Of a stretch of 64,000 nucleotides of DNA, positions 43,602 through 52,259 are shown in pieces. Each line of letters opens with the position of its first letter. Within the stretch, counting starts at the first letter, position 1. The notes beneath the pieces were generated by a model. That model did not search any database. It worked only from the letters and a program-made list of their open reading frames with translations, and was not told the DNA's origin. The position numbers and the translations under genes were made by a program. This DNA is from Paenibacillus_D tarimensis_A (GTDB taxonomy: Bacteria > Bacillota > Bacilli > Paenibacillales > Paenibacillaceae): NCBI GenBank assembly GCA_041281825.1, contig CP166298.1:3844001-3908000 (forward strand), written 5' to 3'.

Positions 43602-44327
43602 TCAATGCAGTATTCGGCTCAGAAACAACCGGGTTCTCTCCTCTAATGGACCCGCCAACACCTCTTCTGGAGTGCCGGTCTCCACAATGCGGCCTTTGTC
43701 CATGAAAATGATCCGATCGGCAACCTCCCGGGCAAAACCCATTTCATGTGTAACCACCATCATGGACATTCCTTCAACGGCGAGCTGCTTGATGACACCC
43801 AGCACCTCTCCGACCAATTCCGGATCTAAGGCGGAGGTCGGTTCGTCAAACAACATCAGCTTGGGCTGCATCGCCAGAGACCGGGCAATGGCGACCCTCT
43901 GCTGCTGCCCGCCGGAGAGCTGGCCGGGATAGGCATTCAATTTGTCGGCCATCCCCACCTTTTCAAGGAGCTCCGCGGCCATTTCCTTCGCGGCCGTTTT
44001 GTTCATTTTCTTGACCTGGATCGGAGCTTCCATTACATTTTGAATCACTGTCAAATGAGGAAACAAATGAAATCGCTGGAAAACCATACCGATCTCGGCG
44101 CGCAGATTCCGGCGTTGTTGATGAATGACAGATTGCCCGTTAAAAATAATATCGCCGGAAGCGATCTCTTCCAGACAATTGATACAGCGCAGCACAGTGC
44201 TTTTGCCTGACCCGCTCGGACCGATGATGACAACCTTTTCGTTTTGGGCAACGGATAACCGGATATCATGCAATATCTGATTTTTGCCGAAAAATTTATT
44301 GACGCCTTCAAGCCTGATCATGTACAT
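43602..44327 (-). CDS. Polar amino acid ABC transporter ATPase
   Basis: 241 aa, GlnQ/HisP class. Walker A IGPSGSGKSTVLRCINCLEE (~36-43 core), Q-loop VFQRFHLFPHLTV, ABC signature LSGGQQQRVAIARSLA, Walker B LMLFDEPTSALDPE, H-loop VVTHEMGFA. It energises the import system formed with the permease and binding protein just upstream. The ATG at 44327 or the one at 44321 (better SD spacing) may be used; it overlaps the permease by 14-20 bp. Last gene of the seven-gene accessory operon. Confidence 0.93.
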   Translation of the reverse strand: MYMIRLEGVNKFFGKNQILHDIRLSVAQNEKVVIIGPSGSGKSTVLRCINCLEEIASGDIIFNGQSVIHQQRRNLRAEIGMVFQRFHLFPHLTVIQNVMEAPIQVKKMNKTAAKEMAAELLEKVGMADKLNAYPGQLSGGQQQRVAIARSLAMQPKLMLFDEPTSALDPELVGEVLGVIKQLAVEGMSMMVVTHEMGFAREVADRIIFMDKGRIVETGTPEEVLAGPLEERTRLFLSRILH

Positions 44328-44970
44328 TCAATCCTTTCTCAAGCCGATTGGCCATATACATCAGTATCGTATTGATAAGCAGATATATGACGGCAATGAG
44401 CGTATAAACTTCAAAAATGCGAAAGGTTGTCGTAATGACGGTTTCTCCGGTACGAAACAATTCCGTTATGGTTAGAAGCGAGACCATCGAGGAATTTTTA
44501 ATCGTCATAATAAATTGATTGACCAGAGGCGGTATGATGATTTTGGTTGCCTGCGGACCGATAATACGAATCATGGCGGTACGTTTATTCATCCCGAGCG
44601 AAAGAGCCGCTTCCATTTGTCCTTTGTCAACAGCTTGAATGCCGGATCTGACAAGCTCTGTAGCATAAGCTCCGGTATTTAAAGCCAGACCCAAAATGCC
44701 GGCAACAAACGGTTCCATCTGAATGCCCAGCTGCGGGAGTCCAAAATACAAAATAAACAATTGCACAAGCAACGGCGTGCCGCGAAAGATCCACGTATAG
44801 AAAAAAGCGGCATTTTTCAGAAACGGCGAATTGGATGTTTTGCACAGACCGCCGGCAATTCCGAGTAAAAGTCCGAATATCAGAGAAATGGCGGAAAGCT
44901 GGACGGTCATCCACGCTCCCTTAATAAATGCCGGCAAAAAAGGCAGGATTGACGAGTAATCCAAATTCAT
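44308..44970 (-). CDS. Polar amino acid ABC transporter permease
   Basis: 220 aa from the ATG at 44970 (SD GGAGG), with about five membrane helices. HisM/GlnP family features: IFRGTPLLVQLFILYFGLPQ and the EAA loop EAALSLGMNKRTAMIRIIGPQA; helix VNQFIMTIKNSSMVSLL. A single permease implies a homodimer. It follows the binding-protein gene after a 270-bp gap containing a large hairpin. Confidence 0.93.
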   Translation of the reverse strand: MNLDYSSILPFLPAFIKGAWMTVQLSAISLIFGLLLGIAGGLCKTSNSPFLKNAAFFYTWIFRGTPLLVQLFILYFGLPQLGIQMEPFVAGILGLALNTGAYATELVRSGIQAVDKGQMEAALSLGMNKRTAMIRIIGPQATKIIIPPLVNQFIMTIKNSSMVSLLTITELFRTGETVITTTFRIFEVYTLIAVIYLLINTILMYMANRLEKGLNVHDQA

Positions 44971-45082
44971 AACAAAACCTCCATCGGATTCCTTCATTGC
45001 TAGCAGACTATTCCATAAATATCGCTATAAATGTGTGATAAGGTAGATCCGCTGCGGGTCCGGTTCATGCTTCCGATCGCTG

Positions 45083-45139
45083 TTGTCCCCAGATTCTTTG
45101 ATTATCTAACCTCTTTAGAGGTAAGAATCAGGGCGACAA
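45083..45139. repeat. Large hairpin element between SBP and permease genes
   Basis: Outer arms 45083-45098 and 45123-45139 pair over ~15 bp (one A-A mismatch, one bulged C); inside, ACCTCT-TT-AGAGGT (45109-45122) forms a second perfect stem. There is no T-run, so it is not a normal terminator. The string CTCCGCTTCTCATTC downstream (~45179-45193) is also in the hom-thrC element (~20288-20302). The rest of the 270-bp gap shows nothing coding. Confidence 0.7.
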
Positions 45140-45240
45140 GAGGCGACCGCTTACGCTTCTCCAGCACGAATCCGGCCCCTCCGCTTCTCATTCAGCGTAT
45201 CCACTATCTCTTTATTTATGGATCGACTCGCCAAAGGAGC

Positions 45241-46077
45241 TCATTCAAGCCATTTTTTGAAGGTTTCTTCCGCTTCGCCGCTTTCATGGAATTCTTTGAT
45301 CACTTCATTGACCAGGTCCAGCAGCTCTTGGTCCCCTTTTTGAACTCCTACCCCCAAATCGGCTTTCACAAAGGGGGCTCCCACCAATTCCAATTTCGCC
45401 TCCGGGTGCTGTTTGTTGTAACCGAGCTGGTTTAAATAATCGTTAAAAGCGATGTCCAATCTTCCAAGCTCAAGATCAAGCATATATTCCGTATTGTCTT
45501 TATAGGCTTTAATTTCCAGGTCCCTTCCGGCGGCTGCCAGATCGTTGGCTACTTTCTCGCTGGTTCCTCCCGTTTTGACGCCTACCGTTTTCCCGTCAAT
45601 ATCATCCATGCTGTTTACCGAATCGTCGTTCGCCCTTTTCACCAACGATACGCCCGTTCCCAAGTACGATTCGGACATATCGATGACCTTCTTGCGTTCA
45701 TCGGTAATGTACATCGCCGCGATAACCATATCCACTTGTTTGTTTTGAAGCGACGGTATTAATGCTGTGAACTGCATATCCTTCCATTCCACCGGAACGC
45801 CGATTTTTTCGCCGATTTTGTTGCCGAACTCAATATCATATCCGATTAATTTACCGGTATCTTTATCGAGGAATTCAAAGGGATAGTAGTTTCCGGTTGC
45901 AATAACAAGCTTGCCTTTTTTCTTAATCTCAGCAATTCTTTCTCCTGCGTCTGACGTCTCCGGGTTATCCGGAACGGCGGATGCAGGTTTCTGTTCAGCC
46001 GCTCCGCAACCGGCCAGTAACAGATAAACAAGTACAAGAGTCAACAGCATAAAGCTTCTCAACCTATTTTTCATCAT
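45241..46077 (-). CDS. Polar amino acid ABC transporter substrate-binding lipoprotein
   Basis: 278 aa from the ATG at 46077 (SD GGGAG; the adjacent ATG at 46074 is equally possible). Lipobox LLLAGC with Cys24 marks a membrane-anchored lipoprotein. The rest is a family 3 (SBP_bac_3) fold: KKGKLVIATGNYYPFEFLDKD, IGYDIEFGNKIGEKIG, DMVIAAMYITDERKKVIDMS, and GKTVGVKTGGTSE. The ligand cannot be deduced; amino acids or small amides are likely. It directly follows the amidase gene (53-bp gap). Confidence 0.92.
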   Translation of the reverse strand: MMKNRLRSFMLLTLVLVYLLLAGCGAAEQKPASAVPDNPETSDAGERIAEIKKKGKLVIATGNYYPFEFLDKDTGKLIGYDIEFGNKIGEKIGVPVEWKDMQFTALIPSLQNKQVDMVIAAMYITDERKKVIDMSESYLGTGVSLVKRANDDSVNSMDDIDGKTVGVKTGGTSEKVANDLAAAGRDLEIKAYKDNTEYMLDLELGRLDIAFNDYLNQLGYNKQHPEAKLELVGAPFVKADLGVGVQKGDQELLDLVNEVIKEFHESGEAEETFKKWLE

Positions 46078-46130
46078 TTTTTCTCCCATCCTTACTTTCT
46101 TTTTGTCTTCGATAGAGTCCATGCCGAACT

Positions 46131-47420
46131 CTATACGTCTTCCTCTTGATATCCCAATAAATAGAGCATTTTCGTTAAAACGACAGTACCTGCCGCCAGA
46201 TCTTCGGGAGCGGTATATTCGTCAGGGGAGTGGCTGATTCCAAGGCGACTGGGAACAAAAATCAGCGCGGTCGGGAAGCATGGCTGAAACATTTGGGCGT
46301 CGTGACCCGCTCCGCTTACCATTTGCACACAGGGGATACCACAAGCTTCGCTGACGGATCGGATGCGTTCCGACAAGCCCTTATGCATGCAGACCGGCTG
46401 CTCATCCATCCACATGCTCGTCTGGAGCTCAAGCCCGCGCTCCTGTGCAATTTCCCGGAACCTTATCGAAACGACTCGGCAAAAATCATCCAGTGCAGCC
46501 TGATCCGGATGTCGTATATCTGCGGTGAATGTCACTCTTCCCGGAATGACATTGGCAATGTTCGGCTCCGCCTCGAGTTTGCCTACGGTCGCCACTAAAG
46601 GCTCGCCGCGCATGCCGGCCGTTTCATACAAAAATTGAATCATTGCGCTGGCCCCGTTCATCGCATCTTTTCTCCACGGCATCGGGGTCGTCCCCGCATG
46701 ATTGGCTTGCCCCGTAACCTCGAACGTAAAGCGTTTTTGGCCGACGATCGCATTGACAATCCCAATTGTTCCGCCCGTTCTCTCCAGCACCATTCCTTGT
46801 TCGACATGAAGTTCGATAAAAGCCCCGATATCGCTCCGCCTGCTGGATCGATGTGTATGAGGACCGAATCCCGCCGTTGCCATTGCTTTCTGAAAATAAA
46901 TACCCTGGTCATCTTTCAAGCTCGTTATCTTGCCGAAATCGTGGTGACCGGTCATACTTCCCGAGCCCCAATAGGTCACCGGGAAACGGCTTCCCTCTTC
47001 TTCACACAGGGAGACGGCCTCCAATGTTCGCTTCGGCACCCCGTATTTGTCTTTTAAATAACGCAAGGCAATGATTGCTGCGACGATTCCGAATGCCCCG
47101 TCATACCTGCCTCCGTTTTTCACAGTGTCAATATGCGAGCCGGTCAAAATTGCCTTGGGGCGAACTTCCGTCCCTTGCAATCTGCCGAACAGGTTTCCCA
47201 CGTCATCAAATTCCGGCGTCAAGCCGAATTGCTTCATTTTTCCATAAAGCGCCTGCTGGGCCTTCTTCCAGGCCTCCGAATACAGCAAGCGTGTCACACC
47301 GCCGTCCGGTTCCGCTCCGAAGGAGGCCAACCAGCGAAGCATGTTGTCTATTTCAACGGAAAAATATTTAATCAGTTTGTCTTTATCGTCCTTGTGGGGG
47401 ACAGCTTTACTTTCCATCAA
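46131..47420 (-). CDS. M20-family Zn amidohydrolase (allantoate amidohydrolase / N-carbamoyl-L-amino acid hydrolase)
   Basis: 429 aa, hydantoinase/carbamoylase family. Metal ligands visible: His and Asp in TGSHIDTVKNGGRYDGAFG, Glu pair in CEEEGSRFP, His in IELHVEQG, and His in GAGHDAQM; the dimerisation-domain substrate residues fall in TGQANHAGTTPM. Enzymes of this type cleave ureido C-N bonds in allantoate, N-carbamoyl amino acids or ureidoglycine. The adjacent PucR-type regulator favours purine-ureide use (allC/pucF-like), but family subgroups cannot be separated by eye. Confidence 0.9.
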   Translation of the reverse strand: MMESKAVPHKDDKDKLIKYFSVEIDNMLRWLASFGAEPDGGVTRLLYSEAWKKAQQALYGKMKQFGLTPEFDDVGNLFGRLQGTEVRPKAILTGSHIDTVKNGGRYDGAFGIVAAIIALRYLKDKYGVPKRTLEAVSLCEEEGSRFPVTYWGSGSMTGHHDFGKITSLKDDQGIYFQKAMATAGFGPHTHRSSRRSDIGAFIELHVEQGMVLERTGGTIGIVNAIVGQKRFTFEVTGQANHAGTTPMPWRKDAMNGASAMIQFLYETAGMRGEPLVATVGKLEAEPNIANVIPGRVTFTADIRHPDQAALDDFCRVVSIRFREIAQERGLELQTSMWMDEQPVCMHKGLSERIRSVSEACGIPCVQMVSGAGHDAQMFQPCFPTALIFVPSRLGISHSPDEYTAPEDLAAGTVVLTKMLYLLGYQEEDV

Positions 47421-47484
47421 ACAACCTCCCGGTAGAAGGATCAGGCCCCGGTTATGAATCCGAGACCTGCTCGGGCGACGATTA

Positions 47485-48582
47485 TTATTTTAATTCTGTC
47501 ATGATCAGTGCAGCGTCCACCTCTTTCAACAGGCTTAAGTCATGATAAGACCCGAAATCCGGCACCGATTTAATGTTGCCGACATCCAGCAAATAATCCG
47601 TTACGCCTTTACCGTTGCTTCCGTTTACATATGTATCGTCCACTTCCATGGAATATACATTTCGGCTCATGATTTCCTTCAGCTCGCCTTCTTCAAGATG
47701 AAGCTCCGGCGCCAGAATCTTAATCGCATCTTCGCGGCTTGCGTTAATATAATTCGTCGCTTTTTGCAGAGCGCGCAGCAGAGCCTTGATCGTATTCGGA
47801 TTCTTCTTCAGGTAATCGTCGGTGATTTGCATCGTCGTATGCACGCTCATCCAGTTGACCGGACCGTTAAGATCGGGCAGCTCACTCTTGGTGCCGCTGA
47901 ACAGGAATTTTCCGCCCGTTTGTATCGCTTTGGTGATAAACGGCTCCCAAGCCGCCATGGCGTCGATATCTCCTTTTTGCAGCGCTACGACCGCGTCGCT
48001 TGGCGCAAGGTTGACATACTTGATCTTGCTTACGTCGACGCCAAGCTCCTTACCCATATTATCGATCGCGATTTTCACATCGGCTCCGCTGGGTATACCG
48101 ATTGTTTTGCCTTCCAAATCCTTGGCTGAAGTCAGATTCAATGCCGCGGAGCCTACGACGGCCTGAGTACCGGCAATTTGCGCAAGAGGGGCGACAATTT
48201 TTACAGGGATATTCGAAGACTTCAGAATGATATCCATAAAGTTCGTTTGAATGCTTATCGGTGCGCTTCCGCCGGCAACCATCGGTCCGATATCCGGTCC
48301 GCTCTCAATCAGCTGGCTCGTCACCTCGAGCCCTTCCTCTTTGAAGTAGCCTAATTTGTCGGCAATAATCTGCTGGGAGGAGATTTGAGCGTCGCGCACG
48401 CCGACCAAAGTCAATTTTTTGGTTTCAGGCTCATTGTGAACAGGTGCGGCTGCGTTAACTGCGGTTTTCTCTTTATTCTCCGGTTCAGCCGGAGCGGTCT
48501 TCTCAGCTCCACACGCAGCAAGCATGTATGTCAGTGCGATAATTAAAGTAAGACTCCCGGTAAGCTTCCCAAAAATTTTCAT
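47485..48582 (-). CDS. NitT/TauT-type ABC substrate-binding lipoprotein (NMT1/SsuA-like)
   Basis: 365 aa from the ATG at 48582 (SD GGAGGG). Lipobox YMLAAC with Cys24. The fold is SBP_bac_9/NMT1-like: KKLTLVGVRDAQISSQQIIADKLGYFKEEGLEV, GSAPISIQTNFMD, DLEGKTIGIPSGAD, and ALQKGDIDAMAAWEPF. The family binds sulfonates, nitrate, taurine, thiamine precursors or other small organics. The neighbouring amidohydrolase suggests a ureide or hydantoin-like ligand; this is inference only. Confidence 0.9.
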   Translation of the reverse strand: MKIFGKLTGSLTLIIALTYMLAACGAEKTAPAEPENKEKTAVNAAAPVHNEPETKKLTLVGVRDAQISSQQIIADKLGYFKEEGLEVTSQLIESGPDIGPMVAGGSAPISIQTNFMDIILKSSNIPVKIVAPLAQIAGTQAVVGSAALNLTSAKDLEGKTIGIPSGADVKIAIDNMGKELGVDVSKIKYVNLAPSDAVVALQKGDIDAMAAWEPFITKAIQTGGKFLFSGTKSELPDLNGPVNWMSVHTTMQITDDYLKKNPNTIKALLRALQKATNYINASREDAIKILAPELHLEEGELKEIMSRNVYSMEVDDTYVNGSNGKGVTDYLLDVGNIKSVPDFGSYHDLSLLKEVDAALIMTELK

Positions 48583-48628
48583 GCGTTTCCCTCCACCTGT
48601 TGTTTTTTTCGGTTTTCCATTTGCCAAC

Positions 48629-49444
48629 TCATTTTTCCAAAGCATCCCGCATACCGCCTTTTCGCCAGGACATCACTCTCCTTTCAATTTTTTTGAGCAG
48701 GTACGCAAAAATGCTATATTCTACTCCAATCAGAATAATCGCGACAAACATATTGGATATTTTGAAATAATTTCTGGCATCGACAATGATGTAACCCAAA
48801 CCATCCTTCGCGCCCATCATCTCGGAGACGATCAGCGAAGAAAACGCGAGCCCGAGACTTACTTGCGCGCCGACAAGGATATTCGGAATCGCCGAGGGCA
48901 GAATGACGCGTTTAAAAATTTGCCCCTCCGAAGCCCCCAAGCTGAGCGCCGACCGGATCAAGGTCGAATTAACCGATTTCAGGCCGTCCAGCGTATATAC
49001 CAGCACCGGAATGAACGTCGTCCAGGCAATCAAAAGAATTTTTGGGAATTCCCCGATTCCGAACCATATGATGAACAACGGCAGCAGGGCCAACGCCGGA
49101 ATCGGACCGGTCAGGTTAAGGATGGGAGAAATTGATCTCTCCATGATGCCGGAACGGCTCATTACAACACCCAGCAGCACAGCTGCAGCGCAGCCCAGAC
49201 TGAATCCCGCCAAAATGCGGAGCGTGCTTGACAGCAGGCTGGTTGTTATAATCCCGGTCTGAGCGAGTAACCAGGCTTCCGATAAAATCTCCGTAGGCGG
49301 CGGAAGAAAAAGCGGATTGAACATGGCGACCGAGTGATTGAGTCTGGAAAACAACTCCCAAACCACAAAAAACAAAATCGTCGGGAGAAAGCCCCAGTAC
49401 TTGTCAGCAGCGCTGTTCTTTGCCGATTTCAACGTTTCTTTCAT
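48629..49444 (-). CDS. NitT/TauT-type ABC permease (SsuC-like)
   Basis: 271 aa from the ATG at 49444 (SD AAGGGGG). About six membrane helices; N-terminal FLPPPTEIL motif and EAA loop SALSLGASEGQIFKRVILPSAIPNIL, typical of the SsuC/TauC family. It pairs with the ATPase upstream and the binding protein downstream (46-bp gap). Confidence 0.93.
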   Translation of the reverse strand: MKETLKSAKNSAADKYWGFLPTILFFVVWELFSRLNHSVAMFNPLFLPPPTEILSEAWLLAQTGIITTSLLSSTLRILAGFSLGCAAAVLLGVVMSRSGIMERSISPILNLTGPIPALALLPLFIIWFGIGEFPKILLIAWTTFIPVLVYTLDGLKSVNSTLIRSALSLGASEGQIFKRVILPSAIPNILVGAQVSLGLAFSSLIVSEMMGAKDGLGYIIVDARNYFKISNMFVAIILIGVEYSIFAYLLKKIERRVMSWRKGGMRDALEK

Positions 49445-49496
49445 CAAAGTCCCCCTTATGGTTTTGCGAAGCAAAACCGCTGCATAAGCCCAAGCT

Positions 49497-50246
49497 CTAC
49501 ACCGTCATTGCTCTTACCGGCTCTTCATCCATTAGGACTTGCTCAATTTCCGTCATCAGCTTAGCAAACCGAGGATGTTGGAACGTTCTGGGATGATCTA
49601 TTCCCACGTCGAAGATCTCTGCGACTTTACCGTGCGTCATCACCACAACCCGGTCGCCCAGATGAATCGCTTCGCTGATACTGTGCGTAACGAAGAGGAC
49701 CATGGGACGGATTTCCAGACAGATTCGAAGCAGCTCCTTGCGCATCGTATCCCTGGTCAGAATATCTAGCGCACCGAAGGGTTCGTCCATGAGCAGTATA
49801 TCCGGTCCTCCCGCAAGCGCTCGGGCGATACCGACACGCTGCTTCATGCCGCCTGACAGTTCATGGGGATAATGTCTGGCAAAATCGCCCAGACCAACCA
49901 ATCGGAGATAGCTTCCGGCAAGTTCCTTCGCCTTCCCTTTCGGGATCCCTTGCACTTCCGGACCGAACGCGATATTATCCAAAATGTTATACCATGGAAA
50001 TAATGCGTGATCTTGAAATACGACGCCGCGGTTCTTGGAAGGACCTGTCACCGGTCTGCCGTCCACCGTAATCGAGCCGCTATCCGGCTGTAAAAAACCG
50101 GCAACCAGATTTAGCAGCGTTGACTTGCCGCAGCCGCTGTGGCCGAGAATACAAATGAATTCGTTTGGTTTCACGGAAAGGTGAATGTCGTTCAAGACCT
50201 GTTTGCCGCCAAAGCTTTTATTCACTGCTTGAATCGCTAACCGCAA
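49497..50246 (-). CDS. NitT/TauT-type ABC ATPase (SsuB-like)
   Basis: 249 aa from a TTG at 50246, chosen because GGGGGG lies 7 bp upstream and it begins LRLAIQAVNKSFGG, the usual SsuB/TauB start; the in-frame ATG at 50333 lies upstream of the predicted promoter. Walker A LGHSGCGKSTLLNLVAGFL, VVFQDHALFPW, LSGGMKQRVGIARALA, LLMDEPFGALD. First gene of the accessory operon. Confidence 0.93.
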   Translation of the reverse strand: MRLAIQAVNKSFGGKQVLNDIHLSVKPNEFICILGHSGCGKSTLLNLVAGFLQPDSGSITVDGRPVTGPSKNRGVVFQDHALFPWYNILDNIAFGPEVQGIPKGKAKELAGSYLRLVGLGDFARHYPHELSGGMKQRVGIARALAGGPDILLMDEPFGALDILTRDTMRKELLRICLEIRPMVLFVTHSISEAIHLGDRVVVMTHGKVAEIFDVGIDHPRTFQHPRFAKLMTEIEQVLMDEEPVRAMTV

Positions 50247-50270
50247 ATCGCATCCCCCCGATTCTGTGTA

Positions 50271-50300
50271 ATAATACCTGACATATTCATGCGAGTTCAA
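50271..50300 (-). promoter_or_regulatory. Putative promoter of the accessory ABC/amidase operon
   Basis: Minus strand: -35 TTGAAC (50295-50300), 18-bp spacer, -10 TATTAT (50271-50276). The predicted start (~50264) leaves an 18-nt leader containing the GGGGGG SD before the TTG. Confidence 0.6.
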
Positions 50301-50327
50301 CTCTATTTTAATTGCTTTTTTGAGGAC

Positions 50328-50349
50328 TTTCATTGTTTAATGTAAACAA
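50328..50349. promoter_or_regulatory. PucR-box-like operator
   Basis: TTTCATTGTTTAA (50328-50340, plus strand) matches 12 of 13 positions of the B. subtilis PucR box as I recall it (WWWCNTTGGTTAA). It overlaps a perfect inverted repeat TTGTTTA-ATG-TAAACAA (50333-50349). Centred ~75 bp upstream of the predicted operon start, it fits an activator site for the divergent pucR-like regulator. Confidence 0.5.
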
Positions 50350-50410
50350 ATTTAACGTATATTTTTAGACATATCGCCTAATCAGCTTGCAATTTTCATT
50401 TTCTATGTGA

Positions 50411-50444
50411 AAATGATGTGATATCATGTCATTATATATGACAT
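50411..50444. promoter_or_regulatory. Palindromes upstream of the pucR-like gene
   Basis: A perfect inverted repeat ATGTCAT-TATAT-ATGACAT (50426-50444) adjoins and overlaps a near-palindrome centred on TGATATCA (ATGA..TCAT flanks). They lie ~25-55 bp before the regulator's ATG and are candidate autoregulatory operators. Confidence 0.45.
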
Positions 50445-50466
50445 TCATTTGACGAGGTGCGGGCGT

Positions 50467-52119
50467 ATGAATATAAAAGATCTTATGAATACTCCGATTT
50501 TCTCCAAGTCCAGAATCGTTGCCGGCAAGGCCGGAATTAACCGGAGTGTGCACTCGGTGAATATGATGGACGCCCCGGACATCATCGATTTTCTCAAGCC
50601 GCAGGAACTGCTGCTGACTACGGCCTACGCGATCAAAGATCATCCTTGCGCCCTAAAAAAACTGGTATTGAATATGGCTGAAGTCGGATGCGCCGGCCTG
50701 GCTATCAAAACAAAACGTTTCCTGTCCGAGATTCCGCCGAACGTTCTGGATGCTGCCGATGAGCTGGATTTCCCGATAATTGAACTCCCGCTTGACTACT
50801 CGCTTGGTGAAATATTGAACAGGTCGCTGAGCTATATTCTGGAGAAAAGAACAGACGAGCTTCGTTACGCGCTGGAAACTCACCGTCAGTTATCCAAGAT
50901 CGTTATGAAGGGTAAAAGTTTCCCTGAAATCACCGAAGCGCTCTCCCAACTCGTGGGTTGTCCGATTCTGCTGCTGGACCAAAAGCATCAGATTCTCGCC
51001 GCTTCGCCTCACTTCGAGGACCAACACTATGAATCAAATATTCCCGGCCTTCAAGCCGTTTTCCGGTCCCTGCCCGAATCGAGAGCCGCAATATCACTTT
51101 GTCTTCTTGAATCGCTCAAAATTCCTCACCGTAACATTGTGGTCTACCCGATTTATACCTATCAGTTACAAGGCTACCTGGTCTCCTTCATCGATGAAAC
51201 GCCGATCACGAATATGCCGGCGCTTGCTATGGAGCAGGCTGCGAACGTTATCGGTTTTGAAATTATGAAAAAGCAGGCTGTAAAAGAGCGTTCCCGCCGT
51301 TACAAAAACGAATTCTTCTCGGATTTAGTCGATGGATTTGTTACTTCAGAGCAGGAAGTGGTCAATCGGGGGAAAAGCTACGGATTAACCGGTCTTACCG
51401 CATCGTTATGCATCGTCGCCAAAAGAGACCCGTTTTCCGGGACTGCAGGCTTTGGAAGCGAATTCCTGGATAACCGGAGATTTTCCGAGCGGGAGGATCT
51501 TTATCATCTGATAAAGAAGGAATTGCAGGCCAGCGGATTACCATATGTCATTTTTACAAAAAACGATTCGTTTGTCCTGCTTATTGCAGTTGACCGGGAC
51601 TTAATGTTCATTCATGAAACGGAGAAAGAACTGACGGAGCTATTAAAGAAAATCATAGAAAAGCTGTATACCGACACGGGGATCCCCTTTTCTTTCGGTG
51701 CAGGTAATCCGGTAAAAAACCTGTTGGATACAGCAGTGTCCTACAAGGAGGCATTGGATGCTCTTCAAGCCGGATACCGGCTAAAAAAACGGATGTTTGT
51801 GCAATTCTACCGCGCCAAGGAATTAACGGATTTGCTGAGAATGGTTCCAATAGAGGAATTGAAGCAATTTTACGAAGGTACTTTTCATGACTTGACAAGA
51901 ACCGAGGCAAAAGAACGAACCGATCTGATAAAAACCCTATGGGCGTTTTATGAAAACAATTGCCAGATTGCCGAAACTGCGAAGCAGCTCTTCATTCATC
52001 GCAATACCGTTACCTACCGATTGGAAAAATGCGAGCAGTTGACCGGAAGAGATTTGCGGGATTCGGGGCAAAGCCTGCGTTTTCGAATCGCTTTCCTGAT
52101 AGAACCAATGCTCAAATGA
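50467..52119 (+). CDS. PucR-family transcriptional regulator
   Basis: 550 aa from the ATG at 50467 (GAGGTG 7 bp upstream). N-terminal PucR sensor domain (~1-120: NIKDLMNTPIFSKSRIVAGKAGINRSVHSVNMMD, PQELLLTTAYAIKD), a central GGDEF-like/CdaR segment (~290-420) and a C-terminal PucR HTH_30 domain (~490-545: LIKTLWAFYENNCQIAETAKQLFIHRNTVTYRLEKCEQLTG). In B. subtilis PucR controls purine and allantoin degradation. Divergent orientation and the box at 50328 suggest it controls the adjacent ABC/amidase operon. It is the only large plus-strand gene here. Confidence 0.88.
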   Translation: MNIKDLMNTPIFSKSRIVAGKAGINRSVHSVNMMDAPDIIDFLKPQELLLTTAYAIKDHPCALKKLVLNMAEVGCAGLAIKTKRFLSEIPPNVLDAADELDFPIIELPLDYSLGEILNRSLSYILEKRTDELRYALETHRQLSKIVMKGKSFPEITEALSQLVGCPILLLDQKHQILAASPHFEDQHYESNIPGLQAVFRSLPESRAAISLCLLESLKIPHRNIVVYPIYTYQLQGYLVSFIDETPITNMPALAMEQAANVIGFEIMKKQAVKERSRRYKNEFFSDLVDGFVTSEQEVVNRGKSYGLTGLTASLCIVAKRDPFSGTAGFGSEFLDNRRFSEREDLYHLIKKELQASGLPYVIFTKNDSFVLLIAVDRDLMFIHETEKELTELLKKIIEKLYTDTGIPFSFGAGNPVKNLLDTAVSYKEALDALQAGYRLKKRMFVQFYRAKELTDLLRMVPIEELKQFYEGTFHDLTRTEAKERTDLIKTLWAFYENNCQIAETAKQLFIHRNTVTYRLEKCEQLTGRDLRDSGQSLRFRIAFLIEPMLK

Positions 52120-52124
52120 CTAAG

Positions 52125-52151
52125 AAAAACGCCTGGCGGCGTCCTTTTTTA
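52125..52151 (+). terminator. Rho-independent terminator after pucR-like gene
   Basis: ACGCC-TGGC-GGCGT hairpin followed by CCTTTTTT, starting 9 bp past the stop codon. Confidence 0.75.
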
Positions 52152-52204
52152 GTGCAAACCCTTACTATTGCGCGTTGAAGAGGAAATGGGGATGACCCTT
52201 ATCT

Positions 52205-52254
52205 TTTAAAGAAAGGCTGCCCCTCAGGTCTCTTGAGCCTGTTGAGACAGCCTA
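52205..52254 (-). terminator. Terminator after spoVID
   Basis: Minus strand: AGGCTG at the outer 5' arm pairs with CAGCCT, with partial inner pairing (CTC/GAG, AGG/CCT), then TTCTTT. It lies a few bases past the spoVID stop at 52260. Confidence 0.6.
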
Positions 52255-52259
52255 TGCTA

